The position numbers and the translations under genes were made by a program. Under the pieces are notes generated by a model that saw only the letters and a program-made list of their open reading frames with translations, did not search any database and was not told the origin of the DNA. From JAFEBO01 sp044375915 (GTDB taxonomy: Bacteria > Planctomycetota > Phycisphaerae > Phycisphaerales > UBA1924), in assembly GCA_044375915.1 (NCBI GenBank), contig JBILLU010000024.1:1-27834 (forward strand): a stretch of 27,834 nucleotides of DNA. The letters are read 5' to 3'. Shown piece by piece: positions 20,574 to 27,834 of the stretch (the first letter of the stretch is position 1; every line of letters begins with the position of its first letter).

Positions 20574-21401
20574 CTATCGCAGCTCCACACTCCAGTACGC
20601 ATTATCCAGGAACGTCTTCCAAGACGCGTACTTCTCGTGCCCCAGCCGCAGCGCGATCAGCGGGTTCCGCTTCGGCCGCTCCGGCTTCTTGATGAGCTTC
20701 ATCCGCGCCTCGTCCGGCGTGCGGCCACCCTTGCGGGCGTTGCACTTGATGCACGCGCACACCAGGTTCTCCCACGTGTCCCCGCCGCCCTGCGTGCGAG
20801 GTTTCACGTGATCGAGCGACAAATCAGCCGTGGGGAAGTGCCGCCCGCAGTACTGGCAGGTGTTGCGGTCGCGTGCAAACAAGTTCCGCCGGTTCAATTT
20901 CACCGTCTGCTCGGGCAGTCGGTCGTACCCGATCAACCGGATGATCCGCGGCACCGCGATCTCGAACCGCACCGTCTTGATCCAGTCGTGCTGCCGACGC
21001 TCGAACTTGGTCCGAAGCGCGGCCACATCGGTCCACGACTCAAAGTCGAAATTCAAATACCGCGGCCCGTCGCTGCCGTTCTCGACGTGGATCACTTCCG
21101 CGATGTCCCGCGCGAGCAAGCAGAACGCCCGCCGCACCGAGACGACCCGCACCGCGACGTACAGCTTGTTGAGCACGAGCACCTTCGCGCTCATGCCCTC
21201 GCTGATCGAGCCGCCGCCACCGGACGCACTTCCCATCCCGACGCTGAACATGCCACCCGTTGCCGCCAACGAGGCCAGATCGACATCGCCCTCGACATCC
21301 AGCACCGGCGCCTCGTCAGCGCGGCGTGTGTCGTCCGGCGCGTGCGCCGGTCGTCTGCTGTCCTCTCTGGGCTGATTGTGATTTGTTGGTCGGTGCGGCA
21401 T
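20574..21401 (-). CDS. HNH endonuclease
   Basis: The 275-residue product has a C-terminal HNH nuclease fold. Zinc-binding pair C182/C185 (TCQYCGR) is followed by the catalytic DH at 197-198 (LSLDHVKPRTQGG), N212 in TWENLV and the second zinc pair C217/C220 (CIKCNARKGG). The body before it (VLVLNKLYVAVRVVSVRRAF, 74-93; VPRIIRLIGYDRLP, 150-163) matches the stand-alone HNH proteins found in many planctomycetes and cyanobacteria, whose cellular role is not established. Residues 1-70 are a low-complexity extension including a GSASGGGGS stretch. GAGGG lies 8 nt before the ATG at 21401. There is no linked methylase or restriction gene, phage gene or intron, so restriction or homing roles are not supported here. 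Confidence 0.88.
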   Translation of the reverse strand: MPHRPTNHNQPREDSRRPAHAPDDTRRADEAPVLDVEGDVDLASLAATGGMFSVGMGSASGGGGSISEGMSAKVLVLNKLYVAVRVVSVRRAFCLLARDIAEVIHVENGSDGPRYLNFDFESWTDVAALRTKFERRQHDWIKTVRFEIAVPRIIRLIGYDRLPEQTVKLNRRNLFARDRNTCQYCGRHFPTADLSLDHVKPRTQGGGDTWENLVCACIKCNARKGGRTPDEARMKLIKKPERPKRNPLIALRLGHEKYASWKTFLDNAYWSVELR

Positions 21402-21711
21402 CCGGTTCGCCCTCTATCTCAGTCGAGAGGGACAACCCGTCGCCCGTGCGTTGCTCGAAGAGACTCCGCTCCTCGAGCGAGCCCACAGGGCGGCAAGCGC
21501 CCCGTCTATCCACCCGTCAGCTCCTCATCGGAACAAGGACGATCCAGCGCCCTTGATTGCCGCCGGATGGATACGAAAGTCTATCAGATGTATCGGTGAA
21601 ACGCACGCGCTTGGATGCAACCCCGTACAAGACCCCTTGGCTGGCTTTCCCGCTGGCACTTATCCGATCCTGAACAAACCCCGCCGCAGCCACTCTCCGC
21701 TACCATCGTCC
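21402..21711. other. Divergent intergenic region, HNH and ABC-2 genes
   Basis: The 310 nt carry the HNH gene SD (21410-21414) at one end and a TACCAT -10-like box (21701-21706) at the other. CCTCT and AGAGG near 21411-21429 can pair. I see no gene, tRNA or repeat family member in the middle. Confidence 0.5.
21701..21706 (+). promoter_or_regulatory. Candidate -10 (TACCAT), ABC-2 ATPase gene
   Basis: TACCAT ends 5 nt before the GTG start. No SD and no clear -35 are present. Confidence 0.4.
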
Positions 21712-22581
21712 GTGCTCCGCCTGACCGATCTCCGCAAGTCCTTCGGCTCGATCATTGCGGTCGACGGCGTGTCGCTGGAGGTCCACCGCGGCGAGGTCTT
21801 CGGCCTCCTTGGTCCCAACGGTGCCGGCAAGAGCACCACCATCTCCATGGCCGTCGGCCTCCTCGCACCCGACTCTGGCTCCGTGGACGTCAACTTCCAG
21901 GGCCCGCCCACGAGCCACCGCGTCCGCGCCCACATCGGCGTTGCCACGCAGGCCCTTGCCATCTACGACCAACTCACCGGCCTTGAGAACCTCCGCATGT
22001 TCGGCCGTTTGTATGGGCTGTCGGGTGCCGCGCTCACCCAGCGCGTCGAGCACGCCCTTGATCTCGTCGGCCTTCTGCCTCGGGCCAAGGACATCGCAGG
22101 TACCTACTCCGGCGGCATGAAGCGCCGCCTCAACCTCGCCGCCGCCCTGATCCACGACCCGCCGCTGCTGCTGCTCGACGAGCCCACCGCCGGCGTGGAT
22201 CCGCAGAGCCGCAACAACATCCTCGACACTGTGCGGGAGCTCGCCAAGCAAGGCCGCACCATCATCTACACCACGCACTACATGGAAGAAGCCCAGCGCC
22301 TCTGCGACCGCGTCGGCATCATCGACAAGGGGCGACTGCTCTGCGTCGGCACAGTCGATGAACTCGTCCGCACCCACGGCGGCAAGAGCCTCGTCCGCGT
22401 CTCCCGAGGCGAGCACGAGGACGCCATCGAAACCGACGACCCGCTCCGCACCATCGAATCCGCCATCGCTCACGGCCGCGACGCCCAGACCGCCGCCCAC
22501 CCCATCACCGGCATCCGCATCGACCGCCCAGATCTGGAGAGCGTCTTCCTTTCCCTCACCGGCCGCCGCCTCCGCGACTGA
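21712..22581 (+). CDS. ABC-2 type exporter ATPase (NatA-like)
   Basis: The 289-residue product from the GTG at 21712 has Walker A GPNGAGKS (34-41), Q-loop Q80, signature YSGGM (132-136), Walker B LLLLDE (152-157) and H-loop His189 in TTHYMEE. The AIYDQLTGLENL stretch and ABC-2 signature place it with NatA/CcmA-like ATPases that drive ABC-2 permeases for export of drugs, lipids, ions or polysaccharide. GTG at 21712 gives the family-typical start (LRLTDLRKSFG); upstream open frame to 21451 is not family-like. The C-terminal about 70 residues match the usual regulatory extension. The permease gene follows after 15 nt, so they form an operon. Confidence 0.92.
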   Translation: MLRLTDLRKSFGSIIAVDGVSLEVHRGEVFGLLGPNGAGKSTTISMAVGLLAPDSGSVDVNFQGPPTSHRVRAHIGVATQALAIYDQLTGLENLRMFGRLYGLSGAALTQRVEHALDLVGLLPRAKDIAGTYSGGMKRRLNLAAALIHDPPLLLLDEPTAGVDPQSRNNILDTVRELAKQGRTIIYTTHYMEEAQRLCDRVGIIDKGRLLCVGTVDELVRTHGGKSLVRVSRGEHEDAIETDDPLRTIESAIAHGRDAQTAAHPITGIRIDRPDLESVFLSLTGRRLRD

Positions 22582-22596
22582 CACGCGACGCACGAG

Positions 22597-23931
22597 ATGA
22601 ACATCCTCCAATCCATCTCCGCCGTCGTCGCGATCGCCGCCACCGATCTCAAGCTCCTGCTGCGCGACAAGCTCGACGCCTTCTTCACCTTCGTCTTCCC
22701 GCTCATCTTCGCGATCTTCTTCGGCTGGGTCTTCGGCGGCGCGGGCGGCGGCGAGACCGGCAAGATCGAGCTCGGCATCGTCCAGCTCGACAAGAGCGCC
22801 AGCGCCACCGCGTTCGCCGACGATCTCGCCAAGCTTGATGGCTTCCACGTCACGCGCTTCGACGATGTCGCCGGGGCTCAGGACAAAGTCCGCAAGGGCG
22901 AACTTGTCGCCTGTGTCGTCATCCCCGAAGACTTCAACGCTAAGTTCGAGGACCTTTTCGCCACCGGCACCGGCCCGACCGTCCGCGGCTACGTCGATCC
23001 CAGCCGCCGCGGCGAGACCGGCCTTCTCGAGGGCCGCCTCACCCAGCTCGCGTTCACGGGCCTGACCCGCTCCTTCAGCAACACCGACTCGATGAAGAAG
23101 CAGCTCGCCAAGGCCCGCGAATCCATCGAGAAATCCAAGGACGCCGACCCCTCCCGCAAGTTCGTCTTCAACACCTTCCTCACCGGCATCGAGGGACTGC
23201 TCACCGACAACGCTCGCCGCGCCACGAAAGATGGCAAGCCCACCGACGGCCTTGGTGCCGGCATGGACAACTTCCGCCCCGTCACGATCGAGCTCGAACA
23301 GCTCAAACGCGACAGCAACGGCCCGACCAATTCCTACGAGGTTTCGCTGCCGCAGGGCATCGTGTGGGGGCTTATGGGCTGCGTCACCGCGTTCGTCGGC
23401 ACGCTCGCGGTCGATCGCCAGCGCGGCACGCTCGTTCGCCTGATGTGCTCGCCGCTGTCGACCAGCACCATCATCGCCGGCAAGTCGCTCGCAGGCTTCG
23501 TCTCGTGCATGGCGGTGCAGTGGCTGCTGATCGGTGTCTTCGCCTTCGCCTTCAAGGTGCGGGTGCCCGAGCCTCTGATGCTCCTGCTCGCCACCACCTG
23601 CGCCTCGCTCGGCTTCGTCGGCCTCATGATGTTCCTCGCCGTCATGGGCCGCGCCAGCGACGGCTCCGGCGGCATGGGCCGAGCCGTCGTCCTTGTGCTT
23701 GCCATGATTGGCGGCGGCACGATCCCCGTCTTCATCATGCCCAAGATCATGCAGACGGTCAGCGGCATCAGCCCGTTCAGCTGGGCCGTTCGTGCCATCG
23801 AGGGCGCGACCTGGCGATCCATGTCGCTTTCGGAGATGATGCTGCCCTGTGGCGTGCTGCTGGGGATCGGCGCGGTGGGATTCACGCTGGGCGCGATGAT
23901 GTTTCGGGGGAGTGCGAAGGCGCACGCCTGA
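22597..23931 (+). CDS. ABC-2 type exporter permease
   Basis: The 444-residue membrane protein has one N-terminal helix (about 28-48), a large extracytoplasmic domain (about 50-250) and five helices in the C-terminal half (about 254-272, 297-317, 327-351, 363-381 and 414-436). This is the layout of YhbS/YhhJ-type (ABC2_membrane_3) permeases, where the long periplasmic loop is typical of exporters. The conserved DRQRGTLVRLMCSPLS segment (about 275-290) is the coupling motif that contacts the ATPase. It is co-transcribed with the ATPase gene 15 nt upstream. Substrate cannot be read from sequence. The downstream gene is convergent, 42 nt away, with no clear terminator. Confidence 0.9.
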   Translation: MNILQSISAVVAIAATDLKLLLRDKLDAFFTFVFPLIFAIFFGWVFGGAGGGETGKIELGIVQLDKSASATAFADDLAKLDGFHVTRFDDVAGAQDKVRKGELVACVVIPEDFNAKFEDLFATGTGPTVRGYVDPSRRGETGLLEGRLTQLAFTGLTRSFSNTDSMKKQLAKARESIEKSKDADPSRKFVFNTFLTGIEGLLTDNARRATKDGKPTDGLGAGMDNFRPVTIELEQLKRDSNGPTNSYEVSLPQGIVWGLMGCVTAFVGTLAVDRQRGTLVRLMCSPLSTSTIIAGKSLAGFVSCMAVQWLLIGVFAFAFKVRVPEPLMLLLATTCASLGFVGLMMFLAVMGRASDGSGGMGRAVVLVLAMIGGGTIPVFIMPKIMQTVSGISPFSWAVRAIEGATWRSMSLSEMMLPCGVLLGIGAVGFTLGAMMFRGSAKAHA

Positions 23932-23973
23932 GTGCCTTTGGTTTGTCGGGCTCGCTCTTGGTTCTGAGCAGCT

Positions 23974-24834
23974 TCAGTCGCTTGGTACCGGCGATTTGTC
24001 CAGCACGCCGGGGAGGTTGGCGAGGCGGGCGGCGACGTCAAGCACGACGAGGGGGTGTTCGGTAATGAGGCTGTGGCTGAAGAGCGGCGTGCCGCGGACC
24101 CACATGGGGTGATCGCGGTCGAGGGCCGTCTGCTTGGCGCCGACGGTGATGTCGTTCAGGATCGCATAGCAGTGCAGCCCATAGTCCCGCGGCAGGGCGT
24201 TCAGCCACGCCAGCCGAGGCGAGCCGATCTGCATGTCTGTCGCCGCCTTGTCCACGTGGATGTGCGTGGCGATCTTCGCCCCCAGATGCGGCGTCGCCAT
24301 CGTGAACAGGTTCTTCAGCCGCAGGCGTCGCAGCCCATGCTCCCGAGCGTACTCCTCGGACGCGAGCATCCGCGCGATCAAGCCGCCCATCGAGATGCCA
24401 ACGACATCGAACTCCTCATCGCTCGAGAACTCACGCCGCACGACACGATCGACCGCGTGGGCCACGCGATCAAGGTCGCCCATGTGCGGGTATGAGATCA
24501 TGCGGAAGTCATCGAGGGGTGCCCCGAGCAGCGACGCGAGTCGGCGGGCCATGTTGCCGCCCATCACGCCCGGCGCCCGGTAGCCGCTGAGCACGAGCAC
24601 GGGCCGATCGAGCCGCCCGCGTGCCGCGAGCCGCGCTGCACGCACCGATCGCAGGGCTTGGCGTGCCGCCGCCGCACGTTCGGTGGCAGCGTCTTCCGGT
24701 GCTTGGCCCGGGCCGCGTACGAAGCGGCAGACCGGCCAGGTCACCGCCGCCGCGACCGTGCAGCCCGCGAAGCGAACAGCGCGTCCGACGCGTCGCAGCG
24801 GGGACAGTCGCTGGTCGTCGCGAGGGTCGTTCAT
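23974..24834 (-). CDS. Alpha/beta-hydrolase, lipase-like
   Basis: The 286-residue product has a hydrophobic N-terminal patch (about 20-36, VRFAGCTVAAAVTWPVC) and a lipase-type core. The strand before the oxyanion region reads RPVLVLSGYRAPGVMGG (77-93). The nucleophile elbow is GISMG with Ser148, followed by FTMATPHLG (177-185). The catalytic His is probably H260 in SLITEHPLVV; the acid is not certain (D228 or D239). The pattern suits an esterase or lipase acting on a lipid or acylated small molecule. Start ATG at 24834 has GGGA 6 nt upstream; ATG at 24840 adds two residues. It begins 20 nt after ispG, so it is in an operon with it, but no metabolic link is evident. Confidence 0.82.
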   Translation of the reverse strand: MNDPRDDQRLSPLRRVGRAVRFAGCTVAAAVTWPVCRFVRGPGQAPEDAATERAAAARQALRSVRAARLAARGRLDRPVLVLSGYRAPGVMGGNMARRLASLLGAPLDDFRMISYPHMGDLDRVAHAVDRVVRREFSSDEEFDVVGISMGGLIARMLASEEYAREHGLRRLRLKNLFTMATPHLGAKIATHIHVDKAATDMQIGSPRLAWLNALPRDYGLHCYAILNDITVGAKQTALDRDHPMWVRGTPLFSHSLITEHPLVVLDVAARLANLPGVLDKSPVPSD

Positions 24835-24854
24835 GTGCATTCCCGAAACGCCGC

Positions 24855-26162
24855 TCAGCGCGTCGCGCCCACCGTCAGACCGATCGGCTTCTCGCCGGTC
24901 TTGATCCGCTCCGCGGCCATCTTTTCCCACCCGCTGCCGAGGTTGCCCAAGGGATCCGGCGGCACGATGTCCACCTTCTTCTCGCCCAGCTTCGCCTCGC
25001 CCTTCTTCACCTTGTCCTGGAACTGCAAGCATTCGGTGAGCAACCTCCCCAGAATCTCTTCTTCGGGAACGTTGGCCACCTTTTCACCCTGCACGTAGAT
25101 AATGCCGCGGCGGTCGCCGGCGAAGACCGCGACGTCGGCTCCTTCGGCCTCGCCCGGGCCGTTGACGATGCAGCCCATGACGGCGACCTTCATCGGGACA
25201 GTGACCTTCTCAGCGAGGGCCTTGCGGACGTCCTGGATGAGGGTGAAGAGGTCAACCTGGATGCGGCCGCAGGTGGGGCAGGCGATGAGGTCGACGCCGA
25301 TGCGTTCCTTGAGGCCGAGGCAGTAGAGCAGTTCGAGGCCGTCCTGCACTTCGTAGATCGGGTCGTTGGCGTAGGAGATGCGGACGGTGTCGCCGATGCC
25401 GTTAATGAGCAGACCGCCGAGGGCGACGACGCTGCGAATCGTTCCCGTCTCCTTCGGCCCCGCGTGCGTCACGCCCAGGTGGAGCGGGTGGTCGAAGCGC
25501 TTCGAGATCTCGGTGTACGCGTCGATCACGAGGGACGCGTCCATCGACTTCGCGCTGATGACGATGTCGTGGAAGTCCTGCTCGTAGAAGATGTCGAGGT
25601 ATTCCTCGAGCTTGGCGATCATGATGGCGAGCAGGTAGCCGTGCTTGTGGTCGCTGAAGACCGCGCCCAGTTCCTTCTGGCGCTTCTGCTTGTCCTTGCG
25701 CTCGATGATCGAACCTTCGTTGACGCCGACGCGGATCGGGAGCTTGCGGGCCTTACAGGCCTGGATGACGTCGATGACCTGCTGGCGGTCGTTGATGTTG
25801 CCGGGGTTGAGGCGGATCTTGTGAACGCCCGACTCCACGGCTTCCAGCGCCCGCTGGAAGTGAAAGTGCACATCCGCCACGATCGGCACGTTCACCTGCG
25901 GGATGATGTGGCGCAGCGCGTCGGTGTCCTTCTTCTCCGGCACGGCGACGCGGACGATCTGGGCACCGGCGCTCGCCAGCTTGTGGATCTCAGCGACGCA
26001 CTTGTCGATCTCGTGCGTGTAGCCCGACGTCATCGTCTGCACGCTGACGGGCGCGGGGGTAGTGGGGGTGCCATCACGATTCGGCAGACCGCCGCCGATC
26101 TTGACGAAGCCAACGCGGGAGTCTCCGATGGTCACTTGACGGGTCAGGCGGCGGGGTTGCAT
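24855..26162 (-). CDS. ispG: 4-hydroxy-3-methylbut-2-enyl-diphosphate synthase
   Basis: The 435-residue enzyme converts methylerythritol cyclodiphosphate to hydroxymethylbutenyl diphosphate, the penultimate step of the MEP isoprenoid pathway, using flavodoxin or ferredoxin. The N-terminal TIM barrel carries VQTMTSGYT (41-49) and RLNPGNI (117-123). The C-terminal iron-sulfur domain has ACPTCGR (C295, C298) and MGCIVNGPGE (C331 and the Glu ligand E338), i.e. the family three-Cys plus Glu cluster. It is about 60 residues longer than the E. coli enzyme. The extra residues are mostly a C-terminal tail rich in Lys and Gly (about 385-435). Start at 26162 has no SD but a TAAAGT box 6 nt upstream. A lipase-like gene follows after 20 nt. 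Confidence 0.96.
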   Translation of the reverse strand: MQPRRLTRQVTIGDSRVGFVKIGGGLPNRDGTPTTPAPVSVQTMTSGYTHEIDKCVAEIHKLASAGAQIVRVAVPEKKDTDALRHIIPQVNVPIVADVHFHFQRALEAVESGVHKIRLNPGNINDRQQVIDVIQACKARKLPIRVGVNEGSIIERKDKQKRQKELGAVFSDHKHGYLLAIMIAKLEEYLDIFYEQDFHDIVISAKSMDASLVIDAYTEISKRFDHPLHLGVTHAGPKETGTIRSVVALGGLLINGIGDTVRISYANDPIYEVQDGLELLYCLGLKERIGVDLIACPTCGRIQVDLFTLIQDVRKALAEKVTVPMKVAVMGCIVNGPGEAEGADVAVFAGDRRGIIYVQGEKVANVPEEEILGRLLTECLQFQDKVKKGEAKLGEKKVDIVPPDPLGNLGSGWEKMAAERIKTGEKPIGLTVGATR

Positions 26163-26168
26163 CGGACA

Positions 26169-26174
26169 ACTTTA
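26169..26174 (-). promoter_or_regulatory. Candidate -10 (TAAAGT), ispG
   Basis: TAAAGT on the minus strand ends 6 nt before the ispG ATG with no SD nearby. Confidence 0.4.
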
Positions 26175-26428
26175 TGTCGCGGTCGGTCCCTAAGTTCGCC
26201 CGAAGTTCGGCAACGTTCATCTTGTCTCGGCACTACGGCCTACCAACCACACGCCGAAGACTCGCACGCCGCCCGGCCCCAGATTTCTGTTCTCGGCCCG
26301 GCCCAGACGGCCCAATTTGCCCCACCTTCCGGCACACCGCTCTTCCCGGCTCTCCCGAGAGTTTCCCGGGTGTCAATCTGGGCAATTTCCGATCGTTGGT
26401 TTGCAGCACGTCTTCACCGGTCGTGCTC

Positions 26429-26435
26429 GGAGGGG
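26429..26435 (+). promoter_or_regulatory. Strong Shine-Dalgarno deciding the PilZ start
   Basis: GGAGGGG lies 7 nt before an in-frame ATC (26443). No ATG, GTG or TTG is at the right distance. Third-position GC drops upstream of this point. Confidence 0.7.
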
Positions 26436-26442
26436 AACCGCC

Positions 26443-26994
26443 ATCGCACTTCTCAGCGACAACGAGAAGAAGAAGATCGTCGAAGCGATCAAGAGCCGCT
26501 CGTTGCATCCTTCTGATCGCCGCAAGCGCTCCGAGGCCCGCCACGACGCCTCGCGCCTCCCCGACATCACCATCGAGGTCCGCGGCCCCGGCGGCGACGT
26601 CCAGACTCACACCGTCCCGCCCGTCGATCTCTCGCCCGGCGGCATGGCGTTCCTGCACTGCTCGTTCCTGTATCCCGGCTCGGCCATCTCCGCCACGCTC
26701 CGCGCCCGCGACGGCGAGCAGATGTGCGTGACCGGCAAGGTCATGCGTTGCGAGCACGTTTCCGGTCGCGTGCACGAAGTCGGCGTGAAACTCGATCACC
26801 CCATCGATCCATCTGCGCTTGGGGCGAAGCTCGACCAGCCGATCTCCAAGCCCGCCGGACCAGTGCCGTGGGACGACATCCGGCGCATCGCCGAGAAGCT
26901 CACTCAACTCGCCACCGAAGCCAAGGACGCTGCCGGCGCCGGCAAGCTCGTTGCAGCGCTGGCGCGTTACGAGCGAGCTTTGCAGCAGCACTAA
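26443..26994 (+). CDS. PilZ-domain protein (c-di-GMP receptor), probable ATC start
   Basis: The 183-residue product (counting the ATC-encoded residue as 1) has a canonical PilZ domain. The RxxxR motif is R29-SEA-R33 in DRRKRSEARHD and the DxSxxG motif is D62-L-S64-P-G-G67 in VDLSPGGM. Both c-di-GMP contact motifs are therefore intact. A helical tail (about 144-183) follows. It probably binds c-di-GMP and reports to an unknown target. The coding-like codon pattern begins at about 26443; upstream in-frame TTG codons at 26317 and 26401 lack an SD and lie in low-GC3 sequence. If the ATC is not used, a TTG start would add 14 or 42 residues. The gene is convergent with the MFS gene, and the stops overlap in a single CTAA. 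Confidence 0.8.
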   Translation: MALLSDNEKKKIVEAIKSRSLHPSDRRKRSEARHDASRLPDITIEVRGPGGDVQTHTVPPVDLSPGGMAFLHCSFLYPGSAISATLRARDGEQMCVTGKVMRCEHVSGRVHEVGVKLDHPIDPSALGAKLDQPISKPAGPVPWDDIRRIAEKLTQLATEAKDAAGAGKLVAALARYERALQQH

Positions 26995-27834
26995 CGCCGC
27001 GGCCGGTGATTTGCCGCCGTCAGCCCACGCACGAATCCAGGCTTGCGCTCGAACCCGGCATCGCCCGGCCTCAGACCGTCCACTTCCGGCGTGCGCCAGA
27101 TCACCATGACCACGCCCGCACCCAGCAGCACGACGGCGCACACCGCGATTCCCGCCTGCGGCACCAGACCCTTGAACCACAAGTCCGGCAGCCACCTCTC
27201 CACACCCGCCGCGATGCCCTCGCCCGCCAGGCTCGCGAAGAAGGGCCCGACCGGCATCAGCCCCAGCGAGATCATGTTGCACACCGCCATCACGCGGCCC
27301 CGCAGTGAATCGTCCACCAAGAGCTGCAGCGCCGACATCGCCGAGTTGAACGACCACATCCAGAACACGCCGACGAAAGCCATGATCACGCCCGCCGCCC
27401 ACACGTTCTGAGCCAGCGAGAACGCCAGGATCGACAGCCCGCCCAGGAAGATCGACAGCGGGATGAAATGATGCTTCGGATACCACCGCGGCACCCAGCG
27501 CATCGCCAGTCCGCCGGCGACGGCGCCCACACCCATCACTCCCGTGAGCAGGCCGAACGTCTTCTCCTGCATCTCGTAAACCTCGGTCACAAACAGCGGC
27601 AAGAACCGCAGGATCGGCGTCCCGAACACCGCGAACGTGACCACCGCCAGCAGCGCCGCCCTAGCGCCCTTGTTGTGGTACATGAACCCGAACGAGTCCT
27701 TCACGTCCCCGATGATCACGGAGATGTCGGTCAGCCGTCCACCCCGCGTCGGCGCCGGCGCGTCGGGCGTCGTCATCACCGCGCACATCACACCGATGAA
27801 CGAGATCGCGTTGACCGCGAACAGCCATTCGCCG
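26991..27834 (-). CDS. MFS transporter, partial (N-terminus beyond window)
   Basis: The 280 visible residues are open at the window edge. The first residues GEWLFAVNAISFIGV resemble the fifth or sixth helix of enterobactin exporter-like (MFS_3) proteins, and a run of further helices follows, including LAVVTFAVFGTPILRFLPLFV and GVGAVAGGLAMRWVPRW. The segment LRGRVMAVCNMISLGLMPVG is the late-helix motif of the MFS_3 group. It is a likely drug or metabolite exporter. Its stop TAG (26991-26993) overlaps the stop TAA of the PilZ gene on the other strand. Methionines at 27791 and 27776 are internal, not starts. Confidence 0.85.
   Translation of the reverse strand, partial: GEWLFAVNAISFIGVMCAVMTTPDAPAPTRGGRLTDISVIIGDVKDSFGFMYHNKGARAALLAVVTFAVFGTPILRFLPLFVTEVYEMQEKTFGLLTGVMGVGAVAGGLAMRWVPRWYPKHHFIPLSIFLGGLSILAFSLAQNVWAAGVIMAFVGVFWMWSFNSAMSALQLLVDDSLRGRVMAVCNMISLGLMPVGPFFASLAGEGIAAGVERWLPDLWFKGLVPQAGIAVCAVVLLGAGVVMVIWRTPEVDGLRPGDAGFERKPGFVRGLTAANHRPRR

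Noticed and set aside
20574..21401. Restriction-modification or homing role for the HNH gene
   Set aside because: No methylase, intron, intein or phage gene is linked; the family is widespread as stand-alone genes.
21700..23925. 741-codon open frame antisense to the ABC-2 operon
   Set aside because: Shadow frame covering two well-supported genes.
24621..26516. 631-codon open frame antisense to ispG and hydrolase
   Set aside because: Shadow frame; runs through known coding regions and an intergenic gap with no motif.

Overview
The window is GC-rich bacterial DNA, most likely from a planctomycete of the Phycisphaerae type. Four things point there. Two secreted proteins end in paired dockerin-like repeats closing on a Cys. 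A beta-helix protein carries a TSP3/EF-hand-like linker of the DxNxNGxxD kind. A membrane protein has the CxxCxYxL...CPECG zinc ribbon common in that group. The GyrA has an unusual HPHGEAVVYP segment at the quinolone-determining site. No rRNA, tRNA, CRISPR array, transposase or prophage gene was seen. The placement is inferred from family resemblance, not from a marker-gene search.

Layout. 1-5939 (minus strand): two exported peptidases in tandem (M28 aminopeptidase-like, then an M12-type metalloprotease fused to a beta-helix and dockerin-like tail), a glutamate dehydrogenase with its own terminator, and a 75-aa YgaP/DUF2892-like membrane protein. 6099-7365 (plus): a pseudo-receiver protein, a 51-aa gene locked between its neighbours by GTGA and ATGA overlaps, and a four-TM double zinc-ribbon protein. 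7366-9643: leader, rpsA and a tandem terminator array. 9931-11913: a long exported or membrane-anchored protein of unknown function. 11914-12698: a non-coding block holding three nested pairs of inverted repeats. 12699-16172: gyrA and a STAS-domain protein, separated by another repeat-rich gap. 16173-17250: an inverted REP-like pair and an orphan MacB/LolD-type ABC ATPase. 17278-20382 (minus): a large secreted protein with two LamG domains, an uncharacterised His-rich core, Ig-like domains and a dockerin-like tail. 20574-21401 (minus): an HNH endonuclease. 21712-23931 (plus): an ABC-2 exporter pair. 23974-26162 (minus): ispG followed by a lipase-like hydrolase. 26443-26994: a PilZ protein. 26991-27834 (minus): the 3-prime part of an MFS transporter.

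Most of the named genes are housekeeping (rpsA, gyrA, ispG, glutamate dehydrogenase). The less ordinary content is of three kinds. First, a small family of short intergenic repeats (REP-like 29-mers, GGAG-rich 32-35-mers, heptamer tracts) is arranged in nested inverted pairs and in two places has entered coding sequence. Second, five genes have a TANNNT box 5-8 nt before the start codon and no Shine-Dalgarno, suggesting leaderless transcripts alongside normal SD-led genes. Third, there are start-site oddities: a probable ATC start on the PilZ gene and a doubly overlapped micro-gene. I did not find a clear defence or biosynthetic cluster.
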